Origin: Mytilisepta virgata
Lineage: Eukaryota > Mollusca > Bivalvia > Mytilida > Mytilidae
DNA: 64,000 bases
Reading direction: 5' to 3'
Assembly: GCA_028015205.1 (NCBI GenBank)
Contig: CM051510.1
Span: forward strand, 25,916,580-25,980,579
In this document: piece by piece, positions 35,526 through 48,080 of the stretch
Layout: every line of letters starts with the position of its first letter
How positions within the stretch are numbered: position 1 is the first letter of the stretch
Translations under genes and position numbers: made by a program
The notes under the pieces: generated by a model
Databases searched by the model: none
Seen by the model: the letters and a program-made list of their open reading frames with translations, nothing else
Told to the model about the DNA's origin: nothing

Positions 35526-36890
35526 GCTCCATGCCGCTCTTCGCTGCTCTTTGCTGCTCATCGCTAATCATGACCTTTCTCGCGTGCTCATCGCTAATCA
35601 TGACCTTACTCGCGTGCTCATTTCGGTCTTGCTGCTTGTTGCTGTTCGTCATCGGTGCTCTTCTCTTGCTCGTCGCTGTTTTTCCTCTTGCTCTTTGCTG
35701 CTCATCGCTGTTTTTCTCTTGCTCTTTGCAGCTCATCGCTAATCATGACCTTACTCGCGTGCTCATTTCGGTCCTGCTGCTTGTTGCTGTTCGTCATCGC
35801 TGTTTTTCCTCTTGCTCCTTGCTGTTTTTCTCTTGCTCTTTGTTGCTCATCGCTTATCATGACCATACTCGCGTGCTCATTTCGGTCCTGCTGCTTGTTG
35901 CTGTTCGTCATCGGTTCTCTTCTCTTGCTCCTCGCTGTTTTTCTCTTGCTCTTTGCTGCTCATTGCTAATCATGACCTTACTCGCGTGCTCATTTCGGTC
36001 TTGCTGCTTGTTGCTGTTCGTCATCGGTGCTCTTCTCTTGCTCATCGCTGTTTTTCCTCTTGCTCTTTGATGCTCATCGCCGTTTTTCTCTTGCTCTTTG
36101 CAGCTCATCGCTAATCATGACCTTACTCGCGTGCTCATTTCGGTCCTGCTGCTTGTTGCTGTTCGTCATCGCTGTTTTTCCTCTTGCTCCTTGCTGTTTT
36201 TCTCTTGCTCTTTGCTGCTCATCGCTTATCATGACCATACTCGCGTGCTCATTTCGGTCCTGCTGCTTGTTGCTGTTTGTCATCGGTTCTCTTCTCTTGC
36301 TCCTCGCCGTTTTTCTCTTGCTCTTTGCTGCTCATTGCTAATCATGGCCTTACTCGCGTGCTCATTTTGGTCCTGCTGCTTGTTGCTGTTCGTCATCGCT
36401 GCTCTTCTCTTGCTCATCGCTGTTTTTCTCTTGCTCTTTGCAGCTCATCGCTAATCATGACCTTACTCGCATGCTCGTTTCGGTCCTGCTGCTTGTTGCT
36501 GTTCGTTATCGCTGCTCTTCTCTTGCTCATCGCTAATCATGACCTTACTCGCCTGCTCATTTCGGTCCTGCTGCTTGTTGCTGTTCGTCATCGCTGCTCT
36601 TCTCTTGCTCATCGCTTTTTTTTCTCTTGCTCTTTGCTGCTCATCGCTACTTTGGACCTTACTCGCGTGCTGATTTCGCTCCTGCTGCTTGTTGCTGTTC
36701 GTCATCGCTGCTCTTCTCTTGCTCTTTGCTGCTCATCGCTAATCATGACCTTACTCGCGTGCTTGTTTCGGTCCTGCTGCTTGTTGCTGATCGTCATGGC
36801 TGCTCTTCTCTTACTCATCGCTGTTTTTATCTTGCTCTTTGCTGCTTATCGCTAATCATGACCTTACTCGCGTGCTCATTTCGGTTTTGG
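35526..36890 (+). repeat. 18-base-derived tandem array (copy A)
   Basis: Basic units are variants of TCTTGCTCATCGCTGCTC, organised in larger units with CATGACCTTACTCGCGTGCT, CATTTCGGTCCTGCTGCTTG and TTGCTGTTCGTCATCG. A 372-base block is duplicated almost exactly (35655 onward and 36027 onward). No stop codons in several frames, so overlapping open frames occur on both strands; their Leu/Ser/Cys-rich products are by-products of the repeat. Confidence 0.9.
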
Positions 36891-37187
36891 GGCTGCTGCT
36901 GCTAGTGGTGGTCGATTGTCGTTAGTCAAAAATTGGATCTGTGCGAGAGCACCCTTACATCCAGGTCATTTGAAAGGCCATTCTGCATTTATCAAGGCTT
37001 GTGACTGGCTATTATAAGATAGGCTGCATTAATCCTCCCCAATTTTTTAAGACCACTCTGCATTTGTCCAGGATTGTGACGGCTATATATACTAGTAAGT
37101 ATAAACATATATAGGCTGCATTTCCCTCCTTCCATTTTTTGTTATATTTTTTTCTGTTTTTCTTTGTAATATGTTCGATTTCCTCCG
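36891..37187. repeat. Conserved spacer between array and zinc-finger gene (copy A)
   Basis: Begins GGGGCTGCTGCTGCTAGTGG, then GTGCGAGAGCACCCTTACAT and two direct copies of CTCTGCATTT(A/G)TC.AGG.TTGTGAC, with TAAGATAGGCTGCATTAATC between them. The same spacer follows the array at 61425-61625 and, inverted, lies at 54560-54755 and 51516-51675. Non-coding. Confidence 0.8.
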
Positions 37188-38035
37188 TCACACAGAGTCA
37201 TTGCTGTCTTCAGCTGGTGGTGGGTCGTAGTCGTTCAAGACACGGTTAAGCAGATATTTTCGTTTTTCTATGGCATATTCCCATGATTCTTTTGATTCGT
37301 AGTCTTCCTCTTCTCTCAAGCGTTAAGCCGTTTTCTTTATCTTTCTATGTACGGAGTCTTTATTCATGTCTTGATGCCAGGACATCAGTCCGATGTAATG
37401 CTTTCCCATTTCGTCTCTGTATGTTTTAAACATGTCTCTATATGCTGTCAAGCGTGCCTCGTCTTCTTCCATTCCGACTTCGACTAGTTCGTTTACTTTC
37501 TGTGAGTATTCCGATTGATGTACTTGAAATGTTCTATTAAAAATTACATCCCATGGAGACTGTTCGCATTGCTCTTTGGAGTCTTCGTTGTACTCATGTT
37601 CACTACTTTGTTCCGATTCCTCGTTATCGGCTTCTGTATTGGTATCTGAGAATGAATCACTATAGTCTGTTGAATCCTCTTCCATACCGTGTGCATTCTT
37701 TTTGTGTCGCACTAGGTTGAAGTTTCGCTTGGACTGGTATCCACATATGTCACAGGTATATATTAAAGACGTCTGTCGTTCCTGGGATTCGATAGTAGAA
37801 TGAGCTCCAGTCGTCCTGCAAGTGCTTATATTAGCTACAGGTTCCTCAACGGTTTGTTGATTCATACACGAATGTTTGGCAAAGTATTCGTTTCGAGATT
37901 GTTGCAGTTCAGATTTCACTTTTCTGGTGAGGTCTCTATTAAGTCTTGTCCACTCCTTGTCAATCCTTCTACACCCCTTTCAGATATTCATGTTTTTGTA
38001 GAATTCCGCAAAGCTCTTGTTCATTTGACATTGCT
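37188..38035 (-). pseudogene. Zinc-finger gene of the array-bearing element (copy A, broken)
   Basis: Intron-less reading on the - strand, truncated at its 5' end where unit B-type sequence begins (about 38046). In order: the second half of a CxxC...CxxC module (KSFAEFYKN...), WTRLNRDLTRKVKSELQQSR, a C2H2 finger (YTCDICGYQSKRNFNLVRHK then H), an acidic Ser/Glu/Asp stretch, FQVHQSEYSQKVNELVEVGM, a helical MSWHQDMNKDSVHRKIKK segment, and a C-terminus ending DYDPPPAEDSNDSV. Lesions: TGA at 37980-37982 where the first Cys of the second CxxC is expected, and TAA at 37323-37325 where copy B has Lys. Otherwise the frame is intact. I do not recognise the family; a DNA-binding role is inferred only from the fingers. 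Confidence 0.65.
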
Positions 38036-38045
38036 TATTTGCGTT

Positions 38046-38860
38046 TTAAAGAGATTGATGATAAAAACATGGATTGTTTCTAGACACAATATAAGATACT
38101 TTAATGGCGGGTCTCTGTGGTAGTTTTTATTATACCCCCCGCAAACAAAGTTTGGGGGGGTATATAGGAATCACCTTGTCCGTCCGTCTGTCTGTCTGTC
38201 CGTCTGTCCGTCTGTCCATATATCTTGTAAGCGCAACTCCTCCTAGACCGCTCAATGGGTTTCAACGAAACTTTACAGAAAGGAAGTACATCATCCAAAG
38301 ATGTGCATGAAGAAAAATCTTTGTTTTCCGATATCACACAAGGGAGATAATCTGACTTCTATTTTTTTTTGCTTTTACATTATATATGAACCTCGTAAGC
38401 GCAACTCCTCCTAGACCGCTCAATGGATTTCAACGAAACTTTACAGAAGGAAGTACATCATCCAAAGATGTGCATGAAGAAAAATATTTGCTTTCCGATA
38501 TCACACAAGGGAGATAATTGGACTTCAAAGCGGGGGGTATCCCTTGTGAGCTTTGCTCACAGTACATCTAGTTAACATTATGGAAAACACCTCTGTATTT
38601 ATGGAATTAGTGAGATGTTAAAAGGGCATAAATTATTGGAAACAAATAAGCCAATAAAATTTAAAAAGTTTCTGCCAACGTTGACTTGCTGGTAGAAAAA
38701 AAAAATATTTTGACTCTATGAAACTCAGAGCAATCACTGTTTTTGCTGTAAATATAAAGGGGTATATACTTTTATATAGATTTTCCTTCTGATTCAAGTG
38801 AATTATGATATTTCTATACTCGAGGTAATTAAATTTTCTGTTTTCAACATGAAAGCAATT
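38046..38860. repeat. Extra partial copy of 22297-22735 between units A and B
   Basis: GAGATTGATGATAAAAACA and TTTCTAGACACAATATAAGA start, through CTCTGTATTTATGGAATTAG to TAAATTTTCTGTTTTCAACATG, the same as 22297-22735 and 40152-40560. Interrupted by the repeat at 38131-38571. It joins unit A's broken gene to unit B and marks the duplication junction. Confidence 0.8.
38131..38571 (-). repeat. TATACCCCCCGC element with GTCTGTCTG run
   Basis: Ends TATACCCCCCGCAAACAAAG and AGCTTTGCTCACAGTACATC then TAG. The interior has a (GTCCGTCT)n run and two direct ~160-base units (CGCAACTCCTCCTAGACCGC, GAAGTACATCATCCAAAGAT, CCGATATCACACAAGGGAGA). The same family, with a single unit, lies at 58120-58389 in opposite orientation. 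A common bivalve repeat; non-coding. The insertion site in the duplicate (22375) reads TTCATTAACATT. Confidence 0.75.
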
Positions 38861-39355
38861 GTTTTCTTTTTAATTCAGAAATAGTTTTATTGCTCAAACA
38901 GAGGAGATACATTTGGTTGATTATTGTATGTGATACTTATTGAAAGAGAAATTACATTTGTCTTCCGAAATTTTCAAAATGACAACTTTAGTTACAAAAT
39001 AGTCATTTGATTTCTGTAAATTCTTTGTTTTTGATGTAATTCTGTTTTGGTTTGATCTCGGTGATTCAAATTTTTACTGTTATAAATTAGTGATACATTT
39101 TGTTGATTTTTCTTTCTTTTTTCCCCCTAGATTTTGCAATTTGTTATAAGTACTATCATGTATATTTATATATAACCCTCGTATTTGTTAGATTTAAGAT
39201 GTAATTCTATATATAGCAGGTAGAAACTGATTTTCTTCTTGTTTGTGTTTTTAAAAATTTTTATATCGAATCTGAGTGTTCATTAAGCATACATAATGTC
39301 TTTGCTGTATGTAGTGATCATTTCTAAGTTAAGAGACGTACAAAAATCACAATTA

Positions 39356-40150
39356 AAGTTTCAATTACAATCTTGTTATCCTGCAATCACTACTTTTATA
39401 ATACAAGGTATATTTACAGAGGTGTTTACTATAACGGAATTTCTGTAATTGTCCCGGATTTTAGATTAAAAATACGGATTACGGATTTACCTCGGGAGAT
39501 TTCTGGTTTGTACCAAATTTTTTTTTATTTCAGGTCGTGTAAATGCTTTGTAATGGCGCTCCATTTTCCAGTTATCAAAAGCGTTTTACCGAGATTGATG
39601 ATAAAAACACGAATTGTTTCTAAAAGTGAATATAAAATATTAATATGTGAAAGGAAAGAAATAAAAAAAATTTTCACAGGTAACATCCAAAACCACCTTA
39701 GTTAAAAAGAAATAATTAAATTATTTTATTTTACTATTTTAAAGTGTACTATTTTACTATTATAAGTTCTATATAAATGTAAGTTGCACCAAATCCATTA
39801 TGAATTTTACATTACTATGAAATTGCTACTTAATATATTAAAACCCTGTTTTTTTATCACATATGATCATATTTTACTTAATTTTATCTCTTAGCAATAA
39901 CTGGTTTACTTTTATTCAAGACTTATATAAAGCAATAATAATTGATTTTAACATATACATGAGATGAGATAGTTTTAAAAATAAAACCCAAGTCCCTATA
40001 TATATGCCATGTAAAAAACAAAACTTTCCTTCTTTTATATGCATGTGCTGTACATATTTATAATGTGTTTAAAAAATTTAATAAGGCATTAAGGGTATAT
40101 ACTCTATTCGGAGGTGCTCCTACTTAAAGGAGGCTTATACACAGAAGAAG
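39356..40150. other. B-only sequence, no gene recognised
   Basis: Relative to unit A (22258-22335) unit B has two extra AT-rich stretches, about 39356-39560 and 39625-40150, separated by a 40-base matching bridge (CAGTTATCAAAAGCGTTTTA). The first contains the frame 39373-39705, which has no recognisable content. Confidence 0.45.
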
Positions 40151-41095
40151 AAGTTTCTAGACACAATATAAGATGCTTTGATGGCAGGTCTCTATGGTGG
40201 TTTTCATTAACATTACTGAAAACACCAGTAAGGAGTAAACACCTCTGTATTTATGGAATTAGTGAGATGTTAAAAGGGCATAAATTGTCTGAAACATAAA
40301 CTACAAAAGCCAAACAAAACTTAAAGGCAGACAATAACAAAACACCAAAAAAAATATTAAATGTTAAAATGGCCCACATTTTCTGCCAATGTTGACTTGC
40401 TGGTAGAAAAAAAAAGATGTTGACTCTATGAATCTCAGAGCAATCACCGCTTTTGCTGTAAATATAAAGGGGTATATACTTTTATATAGACGTTCCTTCT
40501 GATTCAAGTGAATTATGATATTTCTATACTCGAGGTAATTAAATTTTCTGTTTTCAACATGCAAGCAATGGGAGGCATGTTAAACTAAGAGATGTAAATA
40601 TTCAATATGTAGAAATATAGTAATTTACAAGTAAACTTCAGGGAATATGTGTTTCCAATTATTTTTCATTCTGAAGTGTACAAATTCCATTCCATTGCAA
40701 CCACCATTTTTACTTGCTACTGACATTAAATCAATTTAAGTTTGAAAAATTCCGATACAGTTGGACAGTAAAATACCCAGACAGTCTTTCACCTCAACCA
40801 ATTGCCATCACTTGACCGTTTTTGTTTCAGACAAATTTATGCAATTTTATTAAGTAAAATCCTTTTCTATTGACTGTCAAGCTAAAAACCTGTTTACTAT
40901 ACACACTTATGAAATTATCCTGGAAAAGTAAACATTAAAAAAAAAATTATTTCTATCTAATCGAAAACCACGCTGCAGAATGCCAAAACCAAAATGTTTT
41001 AACCACATTTTAAAAATGTGTGCTCTGTTGGGTTACAATACATGGTAACGATCTTTTGGAGAGGTCACCACACAGAATTACTGATCCTTTTTAAT

Positions 41096-41488
41096 ATAAC
41101 ATCAGGGTACCCAAATCGCACAGTGTACCCAGATCGCCCAATCCCTTTTATTTTGTCACTGTAAACACTGATGGAAAATTTTCTTGTGTGGATGAAAGAA
41201 AAGTTTTGCAGCTTTAACAGACAGGAAAGAATTTTATGCACTGAAGTCTCATTGGATCTATTCACTACGTGGACGATTTGGGTTCCCCTCCAAAATCATG
41301 AAACCACACGACCTCTGAGCCGCTGCTGGCAGAAAATCAATATACGATACCCGCCAAATTTATGTGTGGAAAACACTTGTGTAGTCTACTTGTCGAAAAA
41401 TAAAAATCAATAATGTTTTTGTAACGATTTCTCCGCAGTGGCCGGAAACCATCCTCCGAACTTGGCGAATTGGGTACCCCGACGTTAT
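41096..41488. mobile_element. B-only non-autonomous TIR element with GGGTACCC termini
   Basis: 24-base terminal inverted repeats at 41096-41119 (ATAACATCAGGGTACCCAAA...) and 41465-41488 match at 21 of 24 positions. Unit A reads across the site near 23277 (TTTTTAATATATATGTTAAA) without it. The flanking TATA on both sides allows a TA or TATA duplication. An 80-codon frame inside (41171-41413) shows no transposase motif. Confidence 0.8.
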
Positions 41489-42079
41489 ATGTACATGTTA
41501 ATGTTCATGTTCACAAGGGCCCCTTGAGTGGTTAATGAAAGCATCGTATTTTCCAACAGTGAAGTATTCCATGAGAAAAATGTTAAAACTTTGAGAACTG
41601 TTATATTTCATTAGGGCATAAAGCATATTTGGTGAAAATTATTTTCTGATCTGTGAAAAAAGGATAAAAAAAGGAAATATGTGAAAGGACAAAAAGGAAA
41701 TAAAAATGTCATTTCATGCTGAACATAACTAGTCAAATTTGCATTTATCTTTAATATAAACTATGTTGTAAACTGAGTTCTGTGCTACAAAATTTTATGC
41801 AAATCAGTAGAATTTTTTTGTTATAAAATATATGTAATTTATAATTGAACTAGACTATATTAAATATGCATTATTTTGGTGATGTTTGAAAGGACTGAAA
41901 ATTTGTTTTTGTTTTTTGTGTGTGTATTTTTCTGTTTTGTTTTATATAATTGATCAGAAACTAGATGTCAAAAGATGATCATGTATGGTTGTGAAATATC
42001 AGGACATTGTATGTGGATGTTAACACTAATTTTAACCATAATTTATTATGCGAGCACTAGTCAATAAGTTGTCCTTTAA

Positions 42080-42354
42080 GGTGGTACCCAACACCTTGAC
42101 TAAAATAAAATTGGCTCGTTTAATTTTCATAAAATTTTTAGGAAATATTTACTTTGACCTGTTGACATAAATGTTGATTTTTTTTTAGTAAATAGAATTT
42201 CAAACTTCGCGGGAATAATTTCATTGAATATATAGCAGTTTGGCAAATATCAATTTTGATCATAGAGAAGCTTAATGTCTCTTTACTTATTAAATTTGAT
42301 TAAAACGCTCTAGTGATTTTTAAGAGTTATCTCCCTGTAGTGTTGGGTACCACC
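42080..42354. mobile_element. B-only piggyBac-type MITE with TTAA target
   Basis: Perfect 15-base terminal inverted repeats GGTGGTACCCAACAC / GTGTTGGGTACCACC, flanked by TTAA at 42076-42079 and 42355-42358. Unit A has one TTAA in CCTTTAACCTAGTTAC near 23850, the empty site. TTAA duplication is the hallmark of piggyBac transposition. 275 bases, non-coding. Confidence 0.9.
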
Positions 42355-42399
42355 TTAACTTGGTTACTTAATGAGAAACCTGAGTGAGTTATATTTTCT

Positions 42400-42496
42400 T
42401 AACCAATGTAGGTAAGGGAGATAATAAATTTGTCTCCCTTTTAGCCTCAGGACAAAAGGGAGAGAATTTAATTATCTCCCTTACCTACATTGGTTA
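42400..42496. mobile_element. Hairpin MITE with TAACCAATGTAGG ends (copy B)
   Basis: Counterpart of 23895-23991, with the same arms and centre (TTTTAGCCTCAGGACAAAAG). Inherited through the duplication. Confidence 0.8.
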
Positions 42497-45400
42497 GGAA
42501 AAGGTAACTCACTCTGGTTCTTCATTTATGCATGTACATCTAACAAATAGACATTTACATTTCTATGACTCATAAACAGGTTATTCCGTACTAAATTTAA
42601 TGTTCACCAAATAGTTTTGGTCGAGTGGTTGGAGTAATTTGTTTTAATTGCTAGGAATAATTTTATTCCGTTTTTAAGCGGATTTCCACTTTTCGAATTT
42701 CGGATTTTTCTGTGATGGTTTCTATTGTTATAGATAGCAATATGGCTTCTGATAGAGCATTTCTGTTTTTTGTCTAAGGTGGATGGGAAAATGGTCCCTG
42801 TAATGATCACTTGAAGTTGAAGTGAACTTGTGGTGTCAGATGTGGTCAGTTCATAATTGACTAGGACATAGTTACCTGTCTACGGTCAGAGGTTCTTCAG
42901 GGTAATTTAGCTTCCTCTAATTAGCAGCCATATAAGTGTAGACAATTGTACTGAAAGAGTCTGTAAACCACAAATAAAAACCAGAGCAGTTTAAAGGTGA
43001 ATGAGATTCTTAATTTTTGAGTTGCTACTAAAACAGTTTGTAAAACTGTTCTTTGTCATACTACAAAATCTTGCTTTTTTCTGAATAAAACACAACTTCC
43101 TAGGAAAAATTTGAAATTGGTTTGGAATAAAAAATTTTATTTTAGACAGTTTTTTGTCCATTTCTTAAAAAAGTATGCTTCTTTTTCTCCATTTTAATCT
43201 GAAGACACTGTAGTCACTAAAAAAGTAGCATTTAGAATATTCACCATAATGTACTACTGCTGATTAGTACAACCAATTTTGAGTTACCTCCCTTTACATG
43301 TTACATTGTACGTCTTTTTATTACTTCCCTTAGTTATTAATTTTTTCCTTAACTACATTACATAAGTTAATGCAAAGTTTTATACACAATGGAAGCCTGT
43401 TTATATATATATATATATATTATCTCCCATAGTCCTTTAAAGGGATCTCATTTTTTTATTATTGGGGATTTTAGGTCGGTACGTCCACTGTTTGTTATGT
43501 TTTTGATACAGTCATTAGAAATCATTTACCATCAAAGTATGACAATGGAATCAAAAGATTTTTTCATATACAATGGAATTAAAAAAGTAGACCAAAAAAT
43601 TTGTTTATGGTTTCTATGGCAGCCTCAGGAAATTTTGTAGACAGTATAACACTAAATAGGATTCAGAATGTTAATAGCGAGCGCTATAGGAGCATATGCA
43701 TTTTCTACATATGGGTCATTTAGAAAAGTCTTTGTTTGATGGGGGCAGCCATGTTGTGCTACATACTAAGGCTGGAAAAAGGTTCGGTCACTGGAAACGG
43801 AAGTAAGGGAAATAACTTGCTTCAAATTATAATTTTAGAATCAGATTCGTGATACCAGAAATGAGTTTTTGGAAAGGGCTATTGCTGTGCTCAAATCTTT
43901 GGCCACGCCAACTGCATATTAGGTTAGTTACAGGATTTTTAAAAAATAATTCAGTCAAAACTTGAGAAATTGAAGTCATTTTCTGAAGTTTATCAATATA
44001 GCACACTAGTGCTTGAAAGAAAGAATTGTGCTAACAATAAGTCCAGAGTAAATAATTTTTCGTGTACCGGGTATTTTGTTTTAAATTCTGTCATCAATTG
44101 TTTTTCTAATTTCTGCAGATGTGATATAATTGTTTGTGTTGGATCTGTATTGTAACAAAATTTATTCAATGGAAGTCTTTCATGGAGCATGTTTTCAAAG
44201 TTCAAACTGACAATGATTTGATAAATGTAAGAAACTTTAGTTGAAAATAATTTTGTTACTTTGAAATATAACAAATAATATACTTTGATTTTGAATATCA
44301 TGACTGCATGAAGAACTGAAAGGATGTGTATGATATTTTTCTGGTTCTTGCTAAGGGTACATTGCAAATCCACAAGAAAAGAGACAATCACTGCGAATCC
44401 TGCCATTGTTGATTGTATATATGTCTGTTTTATATAAAAAAAATGTGATATTTTTTACTAAATCGATGTAGTAATCTCAGCTTGAAACCCACTTTGTTGC
44501 TTATATGCAGAGTCTGTAAAAATAAGTTAGTTATATTGGCATTTCCGAAGTTTGCCGATAATTACCGAGGTCATTTCAATTGCGTTGTATAGAACATCCG
44601 GGAACTTTTGAATAATCACGTGGTCATTTATGGTCCGGATACCTTAAAATAAAATTTTCAAGTCATTAAAGTTTAATTTTCACATTTTCACATTTATACC
44701 TTCGTGGTTTTAATTTTGAGTTTTATATACTGATAAAACATTTTGATATTGTAGATTTCACTTTATTCATAAATGAAAGGTATATTTTCTAAATATTTTT
44801 TTTCCAGAAATCTCTGGAAACTAAATTTAAATAACAAGAAAGAGGATATGTTATTTCCCATTCATATCAGAAATTGTCTCCCCTTATGTTTAAATGCATT
44901 TTATAAAGGATTTCTGTATAATTGCTGTATATTGGGTTTATGAATCGGTAATTATGCAAGTTCTACCTCAGGGATAATGATGTATAGAATTCTACCTCAG
45001 TTTAAAAAATTTATGTACATGTTGAATAATAAACAAACTGCAAGTCTGTTAGACAACTTTTATTTTCTTGCCATTTTTGTCAGTGAATCTCCTAATAATT
45101 GTCACCATGCTTGCCTCTAGATGGCAAGATTGTCAAACCCGGCAGAATATCAACAAAATAAAAGGCTGCATTTAAGTCCAGCTTAATGTGCAGAATTTTA
45201 GCAGAATTGTGGGTTTGATGATAAAATCATGAAACTTGGTACAATTGTAAACATATGTATATAGATCAACTTAAGCTATGAACCCACTTTCAAAATTTTA
45301 AAATAGCTGCCATTTTTAATATGGGGGCATGAAGCATTATCATGTTTTAATCTGTATATAGGGCCTTGGATATTGAAACCTTTTCTTTTTTACAACTGAC

Positions 45401-45779
45401 AAAAACAAAGTTAGTGTATCTAGATGCTTTATGTAACATTTCTAATTATTTTCTTCATTTATAATATTTTCAAAATGGCAGAAATTTTCAAAATGGCCAC
45501 CATATAACCAAAAAAAAATGACAAAATACAAAGTAACAAAAAACTTTAAGGAGGATTAAACATGTCCATATCCGTTCTTAGCACCATAATTCAGATCACA
45601 TAACATCCGGAAACCCTTTAGTATGTTAAAAGCCATTTTCCCGTGGCATAATTATTATTATTTTGAAGCAAGATAAATAATTGCCCAATCAATGAATAAC
45701 ATGTAAAGCCTGCAAGGATTTTAATAGTTCAGGATGCAGATTCATAAGTGTTTCAAACATCTATTCGGATAGTAAATTT

Positions 45780-47665
45780 TTAGCTCACCTGACCCAAAAG
45801 GTCAAGTTAGCTATTCTCATCACTTGGCGTCCATTAACTTTTTACCAAAATCTTATACTCTGAAACCACTGGACCAAATGGAACCAAATTTGGCCACAAA
45901 TATCACTAGGGTATCTAGTGTAAAAAATATGTCTGATGACCCCGCCTGCCAACCAACATGGCCGACATGGCTAAAAATAGAACATAGGGGTAAATTGCAG
46001 TTTTTTGTCTTGTATCTAAAAAAATAAAGCATTTAGAACAAAACTGACTATGGCTAAAAATGTTTATCAGGTCAAGATCTACCTGCCATGAAATTTTCAG
46101 ACGAATCGGTCAACCCTTTGTTGGGTTATTGCCCCTGAATTGTTTATTTTAGTGAAATTTTGCAGTTTTAGGTTATTATCTTGAATATTGTTATAGATAA
46201 AGACAAACTGTAAACAGCAAAAATGTTCAACAAAGTAAGATCTACAAATAAGTCAGCATGACCGAAATCATTGATTGACCCCTTATAGGTGTTTGCCCTT
46301 TAAAGACGGCATTTGTCATAAATTTTCCTTTAAAGATCTTCTCCTCTGAGAAGATCTTTGGGACCAGACTTTGGTGGAATGGTCCTTGGGTACCCCCTTC
46401 CAAAATTATGTCCGGAATCCCCGACTTTCAACCTGCTGTTACTAAAATAGAAAAAAGGGGGAGGTGTATTTCAGAAATCTTTTTCTATGAAACTGTAAAG
46501 CCTATTGGAACCAAACTTGGCAGTTATGGTCCTTAGGAGATTTCTTTCAGAAAATTGTCCGACGACCCGGACTTTTAACCAAGATGACCACCACAGCCGA
46601 ACTTAGTTTAACATAGAACCCCACATAGGACCCTATAGGAAAATTCATTAAAAATATTGTCTGAAACAACTAAGTCAATTAGAACTTCACTTGTTAGCAA
46701 TGGTCCTTAGATGGTCCTCTTTCAGAATTGTGTCCGATGACCCAGACTGTCAAGCACGATGGCCGCCACAACCAAACTTCATTTAACATGGGTCCTATGG
46801 GAAAATTCATTGACAAAATCTTCTTTTCTGAAACCACTTGACCAATTGGAACCAGACTTGGCAGCAGTGGTTCTTAGGATGTCCTCTTTCAGAAATATGT
46901 CGAATTTCGTAGACTGAACCAAGATGGCCGCCACAGCCGAACTTAGTTTAACATAGGACCCTATAGGAAATTCATTCAAATACCACTAAGCCAATTAGAA
47001 ATATATTGCGTAGTAATGGTCCTTAGATAGTCCTCTCTCATAATTATGTCCGATGACCCAGATGTCAACCAAGATGGCCGCCACAGCAGAACTTAGTTTA
47101 ACATATAGGTCCTTATGGGAAAATTCATTGAAAAATTTCGTCTGAAATGACTTAACCAATTGGAACCAGACTTGGCAGCAATGGACCTTAGGAGGTCCTC
47201 TTTCAAAAATGTCTAATTTCATGGACTGTGAACCAAGATGGCCGCTAGAGCCAAACTTAGTTTAACATAGGACCCTATGGGAAATTCACTGAAAAATCTT
47301 CTAGTCTGAAACTACTGAGCCAATTAGAACTAAAATTTCCAGCATTGGTCCTTGAATGGTCCTCTTTCAGAATTGTGTCCAGTCATCCGGATTGTCAACC
47401 AAGATGGCCGCTACAGCCGAACGTAGTTTAATATAGGACCCTATGGGAAAATTCAGCAGTAATGGTCCTTAGATGGTTCTCCTTTAGAAATGTGTCCATT
47501 GACCTGGACTGTCAACGAAGATGGCTGTCACAGCCAAACTTAGTTTAACATAGAACCCTAGAGAAAAACCAGCCAAATTGACTGCAACGTTTAAATTTTA
47601 GTCCTGCTCAAGGTGAAAAATTAAATCCAGGTGAACGATACAGGCTCTTGGGAACCTCTAGTTTA
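45780..47665 (+). repeat. Long TTAGCTCACCTG-family element (copy B)
   Basis: Duplicate of 28329-30247 with small deletions: the (CGTCCGGCGG) part of the hairpin stem region is shortened near 45825 and a unit is partly lost near 47455. Ends GATACAGGCTCTTGGGAACC. Non-coding. Confidence 0.85.
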
Positions 47666-47689
47666 CTTTCAACTCCAGTGCGTTCATAT

Positions 47690-47960
47690 CCCCAGTCAAG
47701 TAAGCGACCAATGAAGTTGTTGCACCGTCTCTGGAAATCTCGCGTATCATTGGTACATCTCTTAAACCTTATCATTTCCCCCTCTATGAACCCTTAAAGG
47801 CAGAGGATGGATGACATGGTGATCTTTCTAGATACTGGTAGTTTTCTGATTTTTTTGGTGAAATGTTGTAGTATCAAGATTTCCCTCTTTCAAATCTATT
47901 TCCCCGGAATAATTGTGTGTCGAGGATTTCATTCGCAATGCTATATTATCAATGGAGTTT
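47690..47960 (-). pseudogene. Penelope-like reverse transcriptase fragment, inverted piece (copy B)
   Basis: Better preserved than copy A. The - strand reads, across frames, SPCHPSSAFKGFIEGEMIRF and KRCTNDTRDFQRRCNN, followed by FIGRLLDWGYERTG. This is the post-RT region of Penelope-like elements. It shares an inverted ~90-base arm with the + strand relic downstream. Confidence 0.65.
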
Positions 47961-48080
47961 TCACGATGCATTATGTACTACATGCTCATTATGTTTTTGT
48001 TTATTTTATCTGTATTAAAATTGTGGTTTTCTTCATAATGTAAATCATTACTTCAAATACCTATATCAGACAAGAATGTT

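Larger units (their letters stand above)
21753..38045. repeat. Segmental duplication unit A
   Basis: Matches unit B collinearly. Anchors (A versus B): 21763 vs 38871, 22340 vs 40157, 23895 vs 42400 (hairpin), 26030 vs 43465, 28329 vs 45780, 30672 vs 48081, 32250 vs 49385, 33240 vs 50275, 34788 vs 50772 and 35278 vs 51174. Long identical runs with scattered substitutions and small indels indicate a fairly recent tandem copy. A-only insertions are the SINEs at 24398 and 31955, the repeat at 25143 and the hairpin at 33148. Exact identity needs an alignment. Confidence 0.9.

Noticed and set aside
35404..36905. Many 60-190-codon frames on both strands
   Set aside because: By-products of the copy A array; they include two identical 104-codon frames created by the 372-base block duplication.
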